From the NCBI RefSeq assembly GCF_900102965.1, contig NZ_FNGM01000002.1:114559-178558 (forward strand): 64,000 nucleotides of DNA, given 5' to 3'. Of the stretch, positions 7,913 to 16,900 are shown in pieces. Both the position numbers and the translations under genes were made by a program. This DNA comes from Paenibacillus jilunlii (lineage in GTDB: Bacteria; Bacillota; Bacilli; Paenibacillales; Paenibacillaceae). The first letter of the stretch is position 1; the number at the start of each line of letters is the position of its first letter. A model generated the notes under the pieces. That model ran no database searches. It had not been told where the DNA came from and worked only from the letters and a program-made list of their open reading frames with translations.

Positions 7913-8764
7913 TTATCGCGAAGTTTTGCGGGCCCAGCGCTGCAGCGTATTAATGACGAGCAGCATCAGGAAGGAGATCAACAGCAGCAGCAGCGCTACT
8001 GCTGTTGCCCCGGCATAATCGAACTGCTCCAGCTTCGACATGATGAGCAGCGGAGCAATCTCTGTGCGCATCGGCATATTGCCGGAGATGAATACCACGG
8101 ACCCGTATTCCCCGATCCCCCGGGCAAATGCCAGCGCAAAGCCGGTAAGCAGCGGCGGGATCAGCTCCGGGAGCACAATGCTGCGGAAGGTCCGCCAGCG
8201 TCCCGCTCCCAGCGTTGCCGAAGCTTCCTCCATATCCCGGTCCAAGTCCTCCAGCACAGGCTGAACGGTACGGACGACAAAGGGAATACCGATGAACATC
8301 AGCGCAAGCGTAATGCCCAGCGGTGTAAAGGCGATCTTAAGCCCCAACGGCTCCAGCATAGAGCCGATCCAGCCATTTTGCGAATACAGTGCCGTCAGGG
8401 AAACCCCTGCTACAGCTGTCGGGAGCGCAAACGGCAGATCGATCAGGGCGTCAAAGATCCTTTTACCCGGAAACTCATAGCGGACCAGCACCCAAGCCAG
8501 CAGCAGTCCCAGAAAAGCATCGGCCAAGGCTGCCATTGCCGCAGTGCTCAAGCTGACCCGGTACGAGGCCAGAACGCGAGGGTCTGTTGCGATATCCCAG
8601 AATTTGGCCCAGCTCAGTCCCGTCGAATTGAATAACAATGCCGACAGCGGCAGCAATACGACAAGACTCAGATAGAGTACGCTGTAGCCCATCGTAAGTC
8701 CGAAGCCCGGCAGCACCTTGCGACGCACTGCAGCCGTAGTGGTGACATTCATTGACCTGTTCAT
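7913..8764 (-). CDS. cysT: Sulfate ABC transporter permease CysT (CysU)
   Basis: A 283-residue permease with six membrane helices. The EAA loop is seen in MEEASATLGAGRWRTFRSIV. It pairs with CysW to form the membrane channel for sulfate/thiosulfate delivered by the lipoprotein encoded just upstream. ATG 8764 is preceded by AGGAAAGGG. It is 100 bp downstream of sbp and on the same strand. Its similarity to CysW in fold but not in N terminus supports a heterodimer. Confidence 0.93.
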   Translation of the reverse strand: MNRSMNVTTTAAVRRKVLPGFGLTMGYSVLYLSLVVLLPLSALLFNSTGLSWAKFWDIATDPRVLASYRVSLSTAAMAALADAFLGLLLAWVLVRYEFPGKRIFDALIDLPFALPTAVAGVSLTALYSQNGWIGSMLEPLGLKIAFTPLGITLALMFIGIPFVVRTVQPVLEDLDRDMEEASATLGAGRWRTFRSIVLPELIPPLLTGFALAFARGIGEYGSVVFISGNMPMRTEIAPLLIMSKLEQFDYAGATAVALLLLLISFLMLLVINTLQRWARKTSR

Positions 8765-8864
8765 CCCTTTCCTGCCTTCGGCTTATGGGCCGATCAGCCT
8801 CCATACACTAACTTGGTTACAGCAGTTCCTGCTGCTGTTCTTTGGATTTCAGCCGCTTGGGTTG

Positions 8865-9980
8865 TTATTTGGCGCCAGGCACGTAAATTTTGTCGAAAAT
8901 CCCGCCGTCATTGAAATGCTTCTCCTGGGTTTCTTTCCAGGTTCCGAATTTATCTGCGAGTGTGAACAGCTTGATTACAGGGAATTTGTCCTTATATTCC
9001 TCTTTCACGCTTTCCAGGGTCGGACGGTAGTAGTTGTCGGCAGCGATTTTTTGTCCCTCTTCGGTGTACAGATACTTCAGGTAGGCTTCGGCTACCTCAC
9101 GGGTGCCTCTTTTGTCCACGACCTTGTCTACTACAGCCACCGGCGGTTCGGCCAGGATACTCTCGGACGGGTTAACGATCTCGAATTTGTCCGGGCCCAG
9201 CTCCTTAATTGAGAGGTATGCCTCATTCTCCCAGGCAATCAGCACATCGCCGATTCCACGCTCTACAAAGGTTGTGGTTGCCCCGCGCGCTCCGGTATCC
9301 AGCACGGGCACGTGCTTGAACAGCTCCTGGACAAATTCCTGCGCCTTGGCTTCATCATTGTTGTTGTGGTCAAGCGCATAGCCCCAGGCGGCAAGATAGT
9401 TCCAGCGTGCCCCTCCGGAGGTTTTCGGGTTCGGCGTGATGACTTCCACCCCTTCTTTCAGCAGATCCGGCCAGTCCTTGATGCCTTTGGGATTGCCCTT
9501 GCGTACCAGGAACACAATTGTCGAGGTGTATGGGGAGCTGTTATGCTCGAATTTGCTTTCCCAGCCTTCATTGATCAGCCCCTTGTCCTTCAGTGCGTCA
9601 ATGTCGTAGCCTAGGGCAAGAGTGACCACATCCGCTTCCAGGCCTTCCTGCACCGCCCGGCTTTGGGCGCCGGAACCGCCATGCGATTGTTTGACCGTAA
9701 CCTTCTGGCCCGTTTCTTTCTCCCAATAGGCGGAGAACGCCTTGTTATAATTTTCGTACAGCTCGCGTGTCGGGTCGTAGGATACATTCAGCAGCTCTAC
9801 CGGATCTTTTGCCGGAGCTTTGGCAGCTTCTGCTGCTCCTGCCGCATTGCTTGCTGCCGGTGCATCTGTTGCTGCGGCCGCCCCATTGCCTGAATTGTTA
9901 TTGCCGCAAGCTGCAAGGCCTGCCGTCAATAATAATGCGAATCCCGTGATAAGTCCCTTTTTGATCCCTTTTCTCATCAT
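8865..9980 (-). CDS. Sulfate/thiosulfate-binding lipoprotein
   Basis: Solute-binding protein of the sulfate ABC importer, 371 residues. It has a lipoprotein signal with lipobox LAAC at about 22-25, a Gly/Ala/Asn-rich linker to about 55, and then a type-2 periplasmic-binding fold. Family signatures are visible: [35 protein letters not shown] and [20 protein letters not shown], as in Sbp/CysP (each with the Ser/Gly residues that bind the oxyanion). GGGGAG precedes ATG 9980. It is the first gene of the sbp-cysT-cysW-yezD operon, transcribed from the promoter at 10195-10223 through a structured leader. Confidence 0.95.
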   Translation of the reverse strand: MMRKGIKKGLITGFALLLTAGLAACGNNNSGNGAAAATDAPAASNAAGAAEAAKAPAKDPVELLNVSYDPTRELYENYNKAFSAYWEKETGQKVTVKQSHGGSGAQSRAVQEGLEADVVTLALGYDIDALKDKGLINEGWESKFEHNSSPYTSTIVFLVRKGNPKGIKDWPDLLKEGVEVITPNPKTSGGARWNYLAAWGYALDHNNNDEAKAQEFVQELFKHVPVLDTGARGATTTFVERGIGDVLIAWENEAYLSIKELGPDKFEIVNPSESILAEPPVAVVDKVVDKRGTREVAEAYLKYLYTEEGQKIAADNYYRPTLESVKEEYKDKFPVIKLFTLADKFGTWKETQEKHFNDGGIFDKIYVPGAK

Positions 9981-10058
9981 AAGCCACTCCCCTGTTTATT
10001 TTCTCTTGACACCCCATGAAGTTCCCGTCAGTCGGCGTTGCTGCCTTTCAGCAAAAAT

Positions 10059-10141
10059 AGACGGAGGAAGGCCCACTTACGGCAGGTCAAACCGGTCCTG
10101 TGGACACGTGTCTGCGAGCTATGGCGGGCGTTCCTCCGTCT
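10059..10141 (-). ncRNA. Long leader hairpin of the sulfate operon (candidate attenuator)
   Basis: AGACGGAGGAAGGCCC (10059-10074) is the near-perfect reverse complement of 10126-10141 (15 of 16 pairs), enclosing about 50 bp that holds further pairing (GACACGTGTC, AGGACC/GGTTTG). On the minus strand the second arm is followed by ATTTTT. It lies in the 5' UTR between the sbp promoter and start. It does not match S-box, T-box or other leaders I know. Confidence 0.55.
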
Positions 10142-10167
10142 GTACGGTAAGAACTTATTTGATTATT

Positions 10168-10184
10168 CCTACCCATTTAGTAGG
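10168..10184 (-). promoter_or_regulatory. Palindromic operator candidate for the sulfate operon
   Basis: CCTAC-N7-GTAGG is centred about 12-15 bp downstream of the expected transcription start of the sbp promoter, a repressor position. A cysteine-responsive Rrf2-type or similar regulator is plausible but not shown. Confidence 0.5.
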
Positions 10185-10194
10185 TTATGAAGAT

Positions 10195-10223
10195 ATAATA
10201 CTGAAAGCTCCGCACCCTGTCAA
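10195..10223 (-). promoter_or_regulatory. Sigma-A promoter of sbp-cysT-cysW-yezD
   Basis: On the minus strand TTGACA (10223-10218), 17 bp, then TATTAT (10200-10195): an almost consensus vegetative promoter facing sbp. The remaining 10224-10410 sequence between the divergent genes shows no gene. Confidence 0.8.
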
Positions 10224-10410
10224 ACCTTTTTTTCAAAATAGCGAAAAGTCTTTTCAGCCGGCCTGGCGGCAGCATGTGGCGGCTGTTCCTGCAAGAACCA
10301 CTTGTTATTGCGGCGCCAAAGTAATATTATTGCTACATCTTATAGGTCAAAAACAGATCAAAACTATTAATTAAAAACATGAGAAATTAGTGTAAGTACC
10401 GGGGGAGACA

Positions 10411-12741
10411 ATGATGGGAATGAATCTGGAGTATGCACCTGTACCAGTACCTTCACCCGCGCCGCAGCGGCCACGGCTGCACAAGCGTATTCTTGGGGAG
10501 CTGGCAAGGCGCATTCTGGACACGTACTGCTACGATACACAACTATGGCGGACGGCGCTTGCCGGGCCCTGGTTGATATGCTTTTTGGTGTTTACAGCAG
10601 CTGTTCTGGGCATCCCTACGGGGCTCGGAACTGCCGCCGATGTGATGCTGGCCACCTGTGCCGCAACCCTGGTCCTGGCTTGTGCCGGAAATATTCTGGC
10701 AGTGCTGCTGGCCCTGTCCGGACTGCGCATCCCGCGTCTCTATGCGGGCTCTTTATTGAGCGCTTCAGGAGCTGTCCTGCTAGTCTTCTATTATGCCGAT
10801 CTGGAGCTGGAGGCTGCCGCCGCTGTTGCTGGAACTGCCGCCCTGCTCGGAGGCCTGGGTGGTCTAGCCATTGGGCTTCTGCGTAGACGCCGGTTCATCA
10901 TGGGACTGCTGCTGGCAGCCGTCGTGCTCGCTTCTCCGTTCGCCCTCTCTACCCGGGGCAATGGCGATACATCACCGGAGGTGAGCTTATCAGGCGGAAG
11001 CCCGGCTCCACTCAATGCCGAAAATCCGGGAGCTCCAGGGAACTATACTTATCACAGCTTCACCTATGGCAGCGGCCGGGATCTCCACCGTACCGAGTAT
11101 GGCGATGAGGCTGGGCTTATCACTTCTGCGGTAGATGCCTCTGCTTACATTACAAGCTGGCCCAAGCTGCGCACCTTATTCTGGGGCTTCGATTACAGCG
11201 CCCTTCCTGTAAATGCCCGGGTCTGGATGCCTGATGGTGATGGACCTTACCCGCTTGTGCTGATGGTGCATGGGAACCATATGATGGAGGATTATTCCGA
11301 AGGGGGTTATGCCTACCTGGGCGAACAGCTGGCCAGCCGCGGGTATATCGCGGTGTCTCTGGATGAGAACTTTCTGAACTATTCCGCCTGGTCGGGCATC
11401 CCGGATAATGATTTCAAGGTGCGCACCTGGATGATTCTGAAGCATCTGCAGCAGATCGGCATTTTTGCGGAGGAATCCGGCAACCCTTTCTATCAAAAGG
11501 TGGATTATAGCCGGACCGCCCTGCTCGGACACAGCCGGGGCGGGCAGGCCGTAGCCATGGCTGCGGATGCCGGCCGCTGGTTCAAGAATGACCCTGCTCT
11601 TGCCGCAACCACACAGTTTCACATCGCTTCGGTTATTGCACTCGCTCCTACGGACAAAGCCATTGATAACCAGCAGGCCCGTCTGGTCGATGTCAATTAC
11701 CTGACTCTTCAGGGCGCCCGCGATGGCGATGTGCATGATTTCTATGGAGACCGGCAGTATATCCGCTCTTCCTTTACGGGAGCCGCTTCGTCATTCAAAA
11801 GCTCGCTGTACATCGCCGATGCCAACCACAGCCAGTTCAATACCAGCTGGGGGCTGTACGACCAGTCGCTGCCGGCGGGATTGTTTCTGGACCGCAAGGA
11901 TATTATGGATGGAGACGCACAGCGGCAAATCGCCAAGGTCTATGTCACCGCCTTTCTGGAGGCTACCCTGGATGGGAAGGAAGTCTACCAGAATCTGTTC
12001 CGCGATTACCGCAGCGGATTGCAGTGGCTTCCCGGCACCGCATACTATAACCGGTTCCAGAGCGGCGGCGATATCGTTGTAGCCACCTTTGACGAAGACC
12101 GCAACAAGAATACCGTCACTGGCGGAACCGTGGAAGCAGCGGGGCTAACCTGGAGCGAGGAGGCCGCCAAGGACCGGGAATCCAAGAGCAAAGCTACCTA
12201 CGGGCTGCTGCTGGAGCATAGCGCAAAGGACGGCGGGGAGAGCTACTACAGCATCAAGCTGAAGAATAGCGTGGTCAGTGGGCTTGCTGAGTCCGGCGCT
12301 GCCGGCCTAACCTTCTCGATGGCTAACCGCAATGCCGACGGCAAGGATACCCCGGTTGCGGCAAAAGCTTCGGCATCCCCCGATGTGGAAGTCGAGCTGA
12401 AGGACAGCAATCATGCAGCAGCCCGCCTGCCGCTGAATGAAGTGATGGACATTCTGCCTCTGCCGCAGACCCGGTTCACACTCCTCCCCTGGCTTGAGGA
12501 GCGGATGAGCGACGGCAAATACGGCGATCTCTCGGAAGCCGTATTTCAGACCTACGAGCTGCCTTTTGAACGTTTTATCGAAGTAGAGCCCGGGCTTGAC
12601 CCGGATAAACTGAGCGAAATCACCTTCTATCTGCAGGGAGAGGGCGATAAAATTATGCTGGATGATATCGGCTTCTACCTTAAAAGCACCAGTATGGAAG
12701 GGTCCAAGCAAACCGCTATTATACAACGAACAGAAAAGTAA
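10411..12741 (+). CDS. Membrane-anchored alpha/beta hydrolase
   Basis: A 776-residue protein. The first ~180 residues hold about five membrane helices (starting near 50). The rest is a predicted extracytoplasmic alpha/beta-hydrolase domain. It has an HGNH oxyanion-region motif at 287-290, the nucleophile elbow GHSRGG with Ser375, a plausible acid residue nearby, and a candidate catalytic His473 in DANHSQF. The ~250 C-terminal residues form a beta-rich domain of unknown role. GGGGGAG precedes the start. It is divergent from the sulfate operon and monocistronic. The substrate is unknown; a chlorophyllase/lipase-like esterase is possible. Confidence 0.8.
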   Translation: MMGMNLEYAPVPVPSPAPQRPRLHKRILGELARRILDTYCYDTQLWRTALAGPWLICFLVFTAAVLGIPTGLGTAADVMLATCAATLVLACAGNILAVLLALSGLRIPRLYAGSLLSASGAVLLVFYYADLELEAAAAVAGTAALLGGLGGLAIGLLRRRRFIMGLLLAAVVLASPFALSTRGNGDTSPEVSLSGGSPAPLNAENPGAPGNYTYHSFTYGSGRDLHRTEYGDEAGLITSAVDASAYITSWPKLRTLFWGFDYSALPVNARVWMPDGDGPYPLVLMVHGNHMMEDYSEGGYAYLGEQLASRGYIAVSLDENFLNYSAWSGIPDNDFKVRTWMILKHLQQIGIFAEESGNPFYQKVDYSRTALLGHSRGGQAVAMAADAGRWFKNDPALAATTQFHIASVIALAPTDKAIDNQQARLVDVNYLTLQGARDGDVHDFYGDRQYIRSSFTGAASSFKSSLYIADANHSQFNTSWGLYDQSLPAGLFLDRKDIMDGDAQRQIAKVYVTAFLEATLDGKEVYQNLFRDYRSGLQWLPGTAYYNRFQSGGDIVVATFDEDRNKNTVTGGTVEAAGLTWSEEAAKDRESKSKATYGLLLEHSAKDGGESYYSIKLKNSVVSGLAESGAAGLTFSMANRNADGKDTPVAAKASASPDVEVELKDSNHAAARLPLNEVMDILPLPQTRFTLLPWLEERMSDGKYGDLSEAVFQTYELPFERFIEVEPGLDPDKLSEITFYLQGEGDKIMLDDIGFYLKSTSMEGSKQTAIIQRTEK

Positions 12742-12854
12742 CTTCGTTTGAGAGGATAAAAGCGGCCTTCAGCGCTCCAACAACGGCAACCGCCCTTCAC
12801 CAGATAACGTAGCTGTTGTGGATTTCAATTCCTTCATAAATCCGCGGCCCTTCC

Positions 12855-13039
12855 AAGTGGAAAAAGGACCACTAATTGGTCCCAGCACACTGATCTCTGC
12901 AGCCTAAGTTGGAAAAAGGACCACTAATTCAGCTCAGTTCGCTCCTAGAGGAGTAAAATCACCCAATTAAGTCACCTTTTTCCACTTGAATTTCTCATTT
13001 GTTGATTTAGGGGGGAAATAAGTTCCCTTTTTCCAACTA
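12855..13039. repeat. Intergenic 51-bp-spaced repeat element, copy 2
   Basis: Direct units at 12855 and 12906 (AAGTGGAAAAAGGACCACTA type) and inverted units at 12965 and 13016 (CCTTTTTCCACTT type). Spacing is 51, 59 and 51 bp. This is the cleanest copy. It lies between convergent genes; the rest of 12742-13269 shows no gene. Confidence 0.85.
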
Positions 13040-13269
13040 ACGGTTGTTCACCTGCTTCTTCGCCAGCGCGGGTTGGAAAACGGCTATCGAATCAGGCTGA
13101 ATACCACCCTGCTGGTTGAATGCGTTGAATTCAGGCCCACTCCCCCCCAACTTTATGCGTATTATATCCATTAGTGAAAGAAATCATAATTTCCTAAACA
13201 ACAAAAAACACGGCCCAGGCAACGAAATTCTGCTTTTCATTGCAGCAAGGCCACTCTCTGCTAGTCCGA

Positions 13270-14325
13270 TTATAAATTCAACGGCTTCAGACAGACCGGT
13301 GATGTGAGATCCAGCTCATTGCCGGTAGGGATGAGCCTGCCGGTCTCACTGTCGATTCTGAAGGAGACAATATTATCACTGTTCTGGTTGGCTGCGAGCA
13401 GCATCCCGCCGATAATGGCGAAGTTGCGCGGCGTCCGGCCTCCGGAAATGACCCAATCCTGCGCTTCCAGCAGGCCCGTGGATGCGTCGATATGGAACAG
13501 CGCAATGCTGTCATGCCCGCGGTTGGAGGCGTACAGAAAACGGCCGCACGGCGATACATGAATGTCGGCTGCAGTGTCATCGCTGCCGGCGGCATAATGA
13601 TCCGGAAGGGAGCTGATGCTCTGCAGAATTTTCAGATCAGCGGACTGCTCATCATTCGCGAACACAGTGATTGTGCTGTTCAGCTCGTTGATCAGGTACA
13701 GCCATTGTCCCGACGGATGTCCGGCCAGATGGCGGGGTCCCGAACCTGGCGGAAGCAGAACTTCACGGCGGGTAGCCAGCTTGCCGGCTTCCACACGGTA
13801 GAATACAATCTGATCCAGTCCCAGATCGCAGACAAGCACATGTTGTCCGGACCGGTCAGGAATGACCGAATGGGGATGCGGCGCTTCCTGCCGGTCTTCA
13901 CGCAGTCCGGACCCCTCATGCTTTACCTGGGCGGACATTTCCTGAAGCGAGCCGTCGGCATTCACCGGAAAAATGTTAACGTTGCCTCCCGAGTAGTTGG
14001 AGACAAATATGTAATCCTCTTGCGGGGAAATAGACACGTAACACGGAGCTCCGCCATCTGTTGGTCTGCTTCCCAGAAGACGCAGCGCTTTGCTGCCTGG
14101 CTCAATGGCGTACGCATAGACCTCGCCCTTATCCTTCTCACTTACGGCATACAGCACAGTCCCTGCGCTGTTCACTGCCAGATAGGACGGATTCTCAATC
14201 CCCTTCGTGCTGTTCAGGATTCTCATTTCTCCGGTATCCTTATTCAAAGCCCCCAGTATAATCGCATCTCGGTCAACACTGTTGTAGGTTCCTGCATAAA
14301 ATAAAACTTCATTAGGCTGGTGCAT
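13270..14325 (-). CDS. Lactonase family beta-propeller protein (6-phosphogluconolactonase-like)
   Basis: A 351-residue seven-bladed propeller protein of the YbhE/Pgl (lactonase, Pfam Lactonase) family. Repeated blade motifs are visible, for instance NPSYLAVNSAGTVLYAVSE, PCYVSISPQEDYIFVSNY, HPHSVIPDRSGQHVLVCDLG and HVSPCGRFLYASNRGHDSI. Family members hydrolyse 6-phosphogluconolactone in the oxidative pentose phosphate pathway; other lactones are possible. AAGGAG lies nine bases before ATG 14325. No signal peptide is seen, so it is cytosolic. It stands alone, convergent with the hydrolase. Confidence 0.88.
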   Translation of the reverse strand: MHQPNEVLFYAGTYNSVDRDAIILGALNKDTGEMRILNSTKGIENPSYLAVNSAGTVLYAVSEKDKGEVYAYAIEPGSKALRLLGSRPTDGGAPCYVSISPQEDYIFVSNYSGGNVNIFPVNADGSLQEMSAQVKHEGSGLREDRQEAPHPHSVIPDRSGQHVLVCDLGLDQIVFYRVEAGKLATRREVLLPPGSGPRHLAGHPSGQWLYLINELNSTITVFANDEQSADLKILQSISSLPDHYAAGSDDTAADIHVSPCGRFLYASNRGHDSIALFHIDASTGLLEAQDWVISGGRTPRNFAIIGGMLLAANQNSDNIVSFRIDSETGRLIPTGNELDLTSPVCLKPLNL

Positions 14326-14460
14326 GGGCAGCGGCTCCTTCTATTGTATATTGGCGCGTAGTTTTACTTACTTCATATATACCCTTAAGTTAAAGGAATA
14401 CACCTCAGGGTTCCGCACTTTTTTCACTATAACATGTTTATGTACCCGCTACCTCCCTAG

Positions 14461-14537
14461 GTTTAAACAGCATATTTCCGGGCATACTTGAATACTAATT
14501 ATAAGGCTGCCGACAATATTTGACACCTGGTTTAAAC
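14461..14537 (+). promoter_or_regulatory. Paired GTTTAAAC palindromes upstream of the GlsB/YeaQ gene
   Basis: GTTTAAAC occurs at 14461-14468 and again at 14530-14537, 69 bp apart, upstream of the start at 14599. Each is followed after about 13 bases by a G-rich hexamer (GGGCAT, GGTTAA), which recalls an alternative-sigma (sigma-B type) promoter, but the match is weak. Confidence 0.3.
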
Positions 14538-14598
14538 GTCCGGCATGAGGTTAATAGTAACCATCGAAGATAACAAAACATAAAGGAGCTGAAGCATA

Positions 14599-14859
14599 AT
14601 GAGTTTTCTGTGGATGTTGATTGTTGGTGGCGTCATTGGTTGGTTGGCCGGTCTGATTATGGGCAGAGATATTCCGGGCGGTGTTATCGGCAACATTATC
14701 GCCGGTATTCTCGGTTCTTGGCTCGGCGGCATGCTGCTGGGAAGCTGGGGACCTAAGATCAGCGATTTCTATGTCTTCCCGTCACTTATCGGTGCGATTG
14801 TCCTGATCTTTATCGTCAGCCTGATCCTCCGTTCGGTTGGCGGACGCAGCCGTTCTTAA
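14599..14859 (+). CDS. GlsB/YeaQ/YmgE family stress membrane protein
   Basis: An 86-residue protein of the transglycosylase-associated (Tag) family: MSFLWMLIVGGVIGWLAGLI, then MGRDIPGGVIGNIIAGILGS, a loop, and a third membrane helix ending RSVGGRSRS. Such small three-helix proteins are induced by general stress; no enzyme activity is established. AAAGGAG lies ten bases before the ATG. The gene has its own terminator at 14910. Confidence 0.9.
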   Translation: MSFLWMLIVGGVIGWLAGLIMGRDIPGGVIGNIIAGILGSWLGGMLLGSWGPKISDFYVFPSLIGAIVLIFIVSLILRSVGGRSRS

Positions 14860-14909
14860 GGAATAACCTTATATACAACCAGACCTGCCTAGCAGGGCTG
14901 GCATCTACA

Positions 14910-14937
14910 CCCGCCAAGGTCTTCCTTGGCGGGTTTC
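14910..14937 (+). terminator. Rho-independent terminator
   Basis: Perfect ten-base stem CCCGCCAAGG-TCTT-CCTTGGCGGG followed by TTTCTT, 50 bp after the GlsB/YeaQ gene. Confidence 0.85.
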
Positions 14938-15068
14938 TTGCGGCTGAAGCTATGGCTTCAGGAGAAGCAGCTGCGGAATTCCCGCGGATACGGGTTCAAT
15001 GTTTTGCCTTCTTTTTTCTGCTATAATGAAAAAATAAGTGACACAAATCACAGAAAGGAAAGTGAATC

Positions 15069-15575
15069 ATGGGCAATATCAACCCTTCACTTTTGCATGT
15101 CGGTTCCACGCTGGGGGCTGTATTCATGGCGCTGATGGTCATTTTCATCCGCCTGAAGGCTAGTGCGCGCCCGGTGACAATCCGCAAAATATGGATTCCA
15201 CCGCTGGGCATGTCCACCGGTTTTGCCATGTTTGTTGTTCCCGAGGTCAGATTTCCCTGGTGGTGGGCGGTTGCCGCTTTTCTGGTCGGCTGGTTTATTT
15301 TTGCCTACCCGCTGATCCGCAGCACCAAGTTTGAAGCACGGGAAGGCCTGGTTTATGCCCGGCGCTCCAAAAGCTTCGCCTTCATCCTGCTAGGACTGCT
15401 GCTGATCCGCACGGTGCTGCATGAGTTTATCAATCAATATGTATCCATTCCGCAGTCAGGCGGGCTTTTCTTCATATTGGCCTTCGGCATGATTCTGCAC
15501 TGGAGAGTATTTATGTATAAGCGTTACATCCGGATGGTTCCACCGCAGACCCCTATCCCTGAGCCCCGGGGCTGA
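15069..15575 (+). CDS. ccdC: CcdC family membrane protein
   Basis: A 168-residue protein with four or five membrane helices. MALMVIFIRLKASARPVT followed by KIWIPPLGMSTGFAMF is the characteristic N-terminal block of CcdC, a Bacillus protein annotated for cytochrome c biogenesis although its exact role is unresolved. A second pattern is RSKSFAFILLGLLLIRTVLH. AGAAAGGAAAGTGAATC precedes the ATG. The gene stands alone with a terminator at 15599. Confidence 0.85.
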   Translation: MGNINPSLLHVGSTLGAVFMALMVIFIRLKASARPVTIRKIWIPPLGMSTGFAMFVVPEVRFPWWWAVAAFLVGWFIFAYPLIRSTKFEAREGLVYARRSKSFAFILLGLLLIRTVLHEFINQYVSIPQSGGLFFILAFGMILHWRVFMYKRYIRMVPPQTPIPEPRG

Positions 15576-15598
15576 CAACATCATCTAATTATAAAAAA

Positions 15599-15638
15599 GA
15601 GCATTCGGGAGCCTCGCTGCCTCAAGAATGCTCCTTTT
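15599..15638 (+). terminator. Rho-independent terminator of ccdC
   Basis: GAGCATTC (15599-15606) pairs with GAATGCTC (15626-15633), followed by CTTTTTA. The following 15639-15855 contains no gene I can support; it must hold the ldh promoter, but no strong hexamers stand out. Confidence 0.8.
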
Positions 15639-15855
15639 TAGTGGATCATTCTACGGTTCATTGTCATCTTACATTCCCCTTTTTCCGCTAATTTGCATAT
15701 ACTACTAGTAATCCGCCCAGCCATTCCTAACCCCCCATGTCACTTTTGACTAAATTCGCACGAAACAGCCAGTTTTTTTTGTTTCTGATGTCAGGTAACT
15801 TACGATGAGATCAGTTAGAATATAAGCATACTTTTAGAGAGTGGGGACAAGACAA

Positions 15856-16818
15856 TTGAAAAGTAAATCAAGAAAAGTGGCGATCGTCGGCTCGGGAATG
15901 GTCGGTTCCAGCTGTGCCTATTCCATGGTCAATCAGGCTATATGCGATGAAATCATGATGATTGACCGTACTTATGACCGCGCCATGGCACAAGCGCTTG
16001 ATCTCTCGCATTGCATGGATTTCACCGGAACACGCACCAAGGTATATGCCGGCACCTCCAGCGATTGCGCCGGAATGGACGTTGTCATTCTGACAGCGGG
16101 CGCCAATCCCAAGCCGGGACAGAGCAGACTGGATGTCCTTGATGCTGCGGCAGTGATCACCAAGGATATTGTTACCGAAATTATGGCCGGAGGTTTCGAT
16201 GGCATCTTCGTGATCGCCGCCAATCCTGTTGATATTGTCACCTATATGGTATGGAAAATTTCCGGCCTGCCCCGCCACAGAGTCATCGGCACCGGAACAT
16301 CTATTGACTCATCGCGGCTGAAGACGCTGCTATCGGAGGTCTTTACCATCGATCCCCGCAGTGTCAACGGTTATGCGCTCGGGGAACACGGCGAGTCCCA
16401 GTTTGTTGCCTGGTCCCATGTGACCATCGGCGGCAAACCGATTCTGCAGATCATAGAGCAGCACCGGGAACGGTTCAGCACACTGGATCTGGAAGACATC
16501 GCCCGCAAAACCAAGGATGCCGGCTGGGAGATCTTCACGCGCAAGGGCTCGACGCATTTTGGCATCGGCAGCGCGCTGGCCTACATCACCCGCTCCATCC
16601 TGAATGATGAGCACAAAATCATTGCCGTCTCCGCCATATTGGACGGCGAATACGGCCAAAGCGGTGTATGCGCCGGAGCACCGGCAATCATCGGCAGGGG
16701 CGGCATACAGGAACTGCTGGAGCTGAACCTGAGTGCAGAGGAATCCAAGAAGCTCGAGGCTTCCTGCAGCATTATCCGCCGGGGCATTGAGAGCCTGCAC
16801 CTAGAAGAAAAGGTCTGA
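15856..16818 (+). CDS. ldh: L-lactate dehydrogenase
   Basis: NAD-dependent reduction of pyruvate to L-lactate, 320 residues. It has the dinucleotide motif GSGMVGSS near 12-19, the NAD-specific acidic residue in [10 protein letters not shown], the mobile-loop region with [14 protein letters not shown] (substrate Gln and Arg), AANPVD, an active-site His in ALGEHGES, and IDSSRL. The most likely start is TTG 15856 ([12 protein letters not shown]), nine bases after a GGGG run; a GTG at 15841 lacks a ribosome site. It is monocistronic with a hairpin terminator. A malate dehydrogenase is unlikely because of the Gln in the PGQSR loop. Confidence 0.92.
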   Translation: MKSKSRKVAIVGSGMVGSSCAYSMVNQAICDEIMMIDRTYDRAMAQALDLSHCMDFTGTRTKVYAGTSSDCAGMDVVILTAGANPKPGQSRLDVLDAAAVITKDIVTEIMAGGFDGIFVIAANPVDIVTYMVWKISGLPRHRVIGTGTSIDSSRLKTLLSEVFTIDPRSVNGYALGEHGESQFVAWSHVTIGGKPILQIIEQHRERFSTLDLEDIARKTKDAGWEIFTRKGSTHFGIGSALAYITRSILNDEHKIIAVSAILDGEYGQSGVCAGAPAIIGRGGIQELLELNLSAEESKKLEASCSIIRRGIESLHLEEKV

Positions 16819-16831
16819 CATAATAAAAAAC

Positions 16832-16873
16832 ACCCCTCAACTACACACACGGGAGTGTGCAGCATTGAGGGGT
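16832..16873. terminator. Bidirectional terminator between ldh and the chemotaxis receptor
   Basis: ACCCCTCAA (16832-16840) and TTGAGGGGT (16865-16873) form the stem, flanked by A-rich sequence on the left and GTTTGTGTGTTTTT on the right. The genes on both sides converge on it. Confidence 0.8.
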
Positions 16874-16900
16874 GTTTGTGTGTTTTTAAATAAACTAAGC

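Noticed and set aside
7862..8635. 257-codon plus-strand frame opposite cysT
   Set aside because: Gln/Arg-rich shadow translation, no ribosome site.
10059..10141. Known sulfur riboswitch (S-box) or T-box
   Set aside because: Conserved S-box and T-box sequence signatures are absent; kept as an unassigned structured leader.
13116..13307. 63-codon plus-strand frame after repeat copy 2
   Set aside because: No ribosome site and it runs into the end of the lactonase gene on the other strand.
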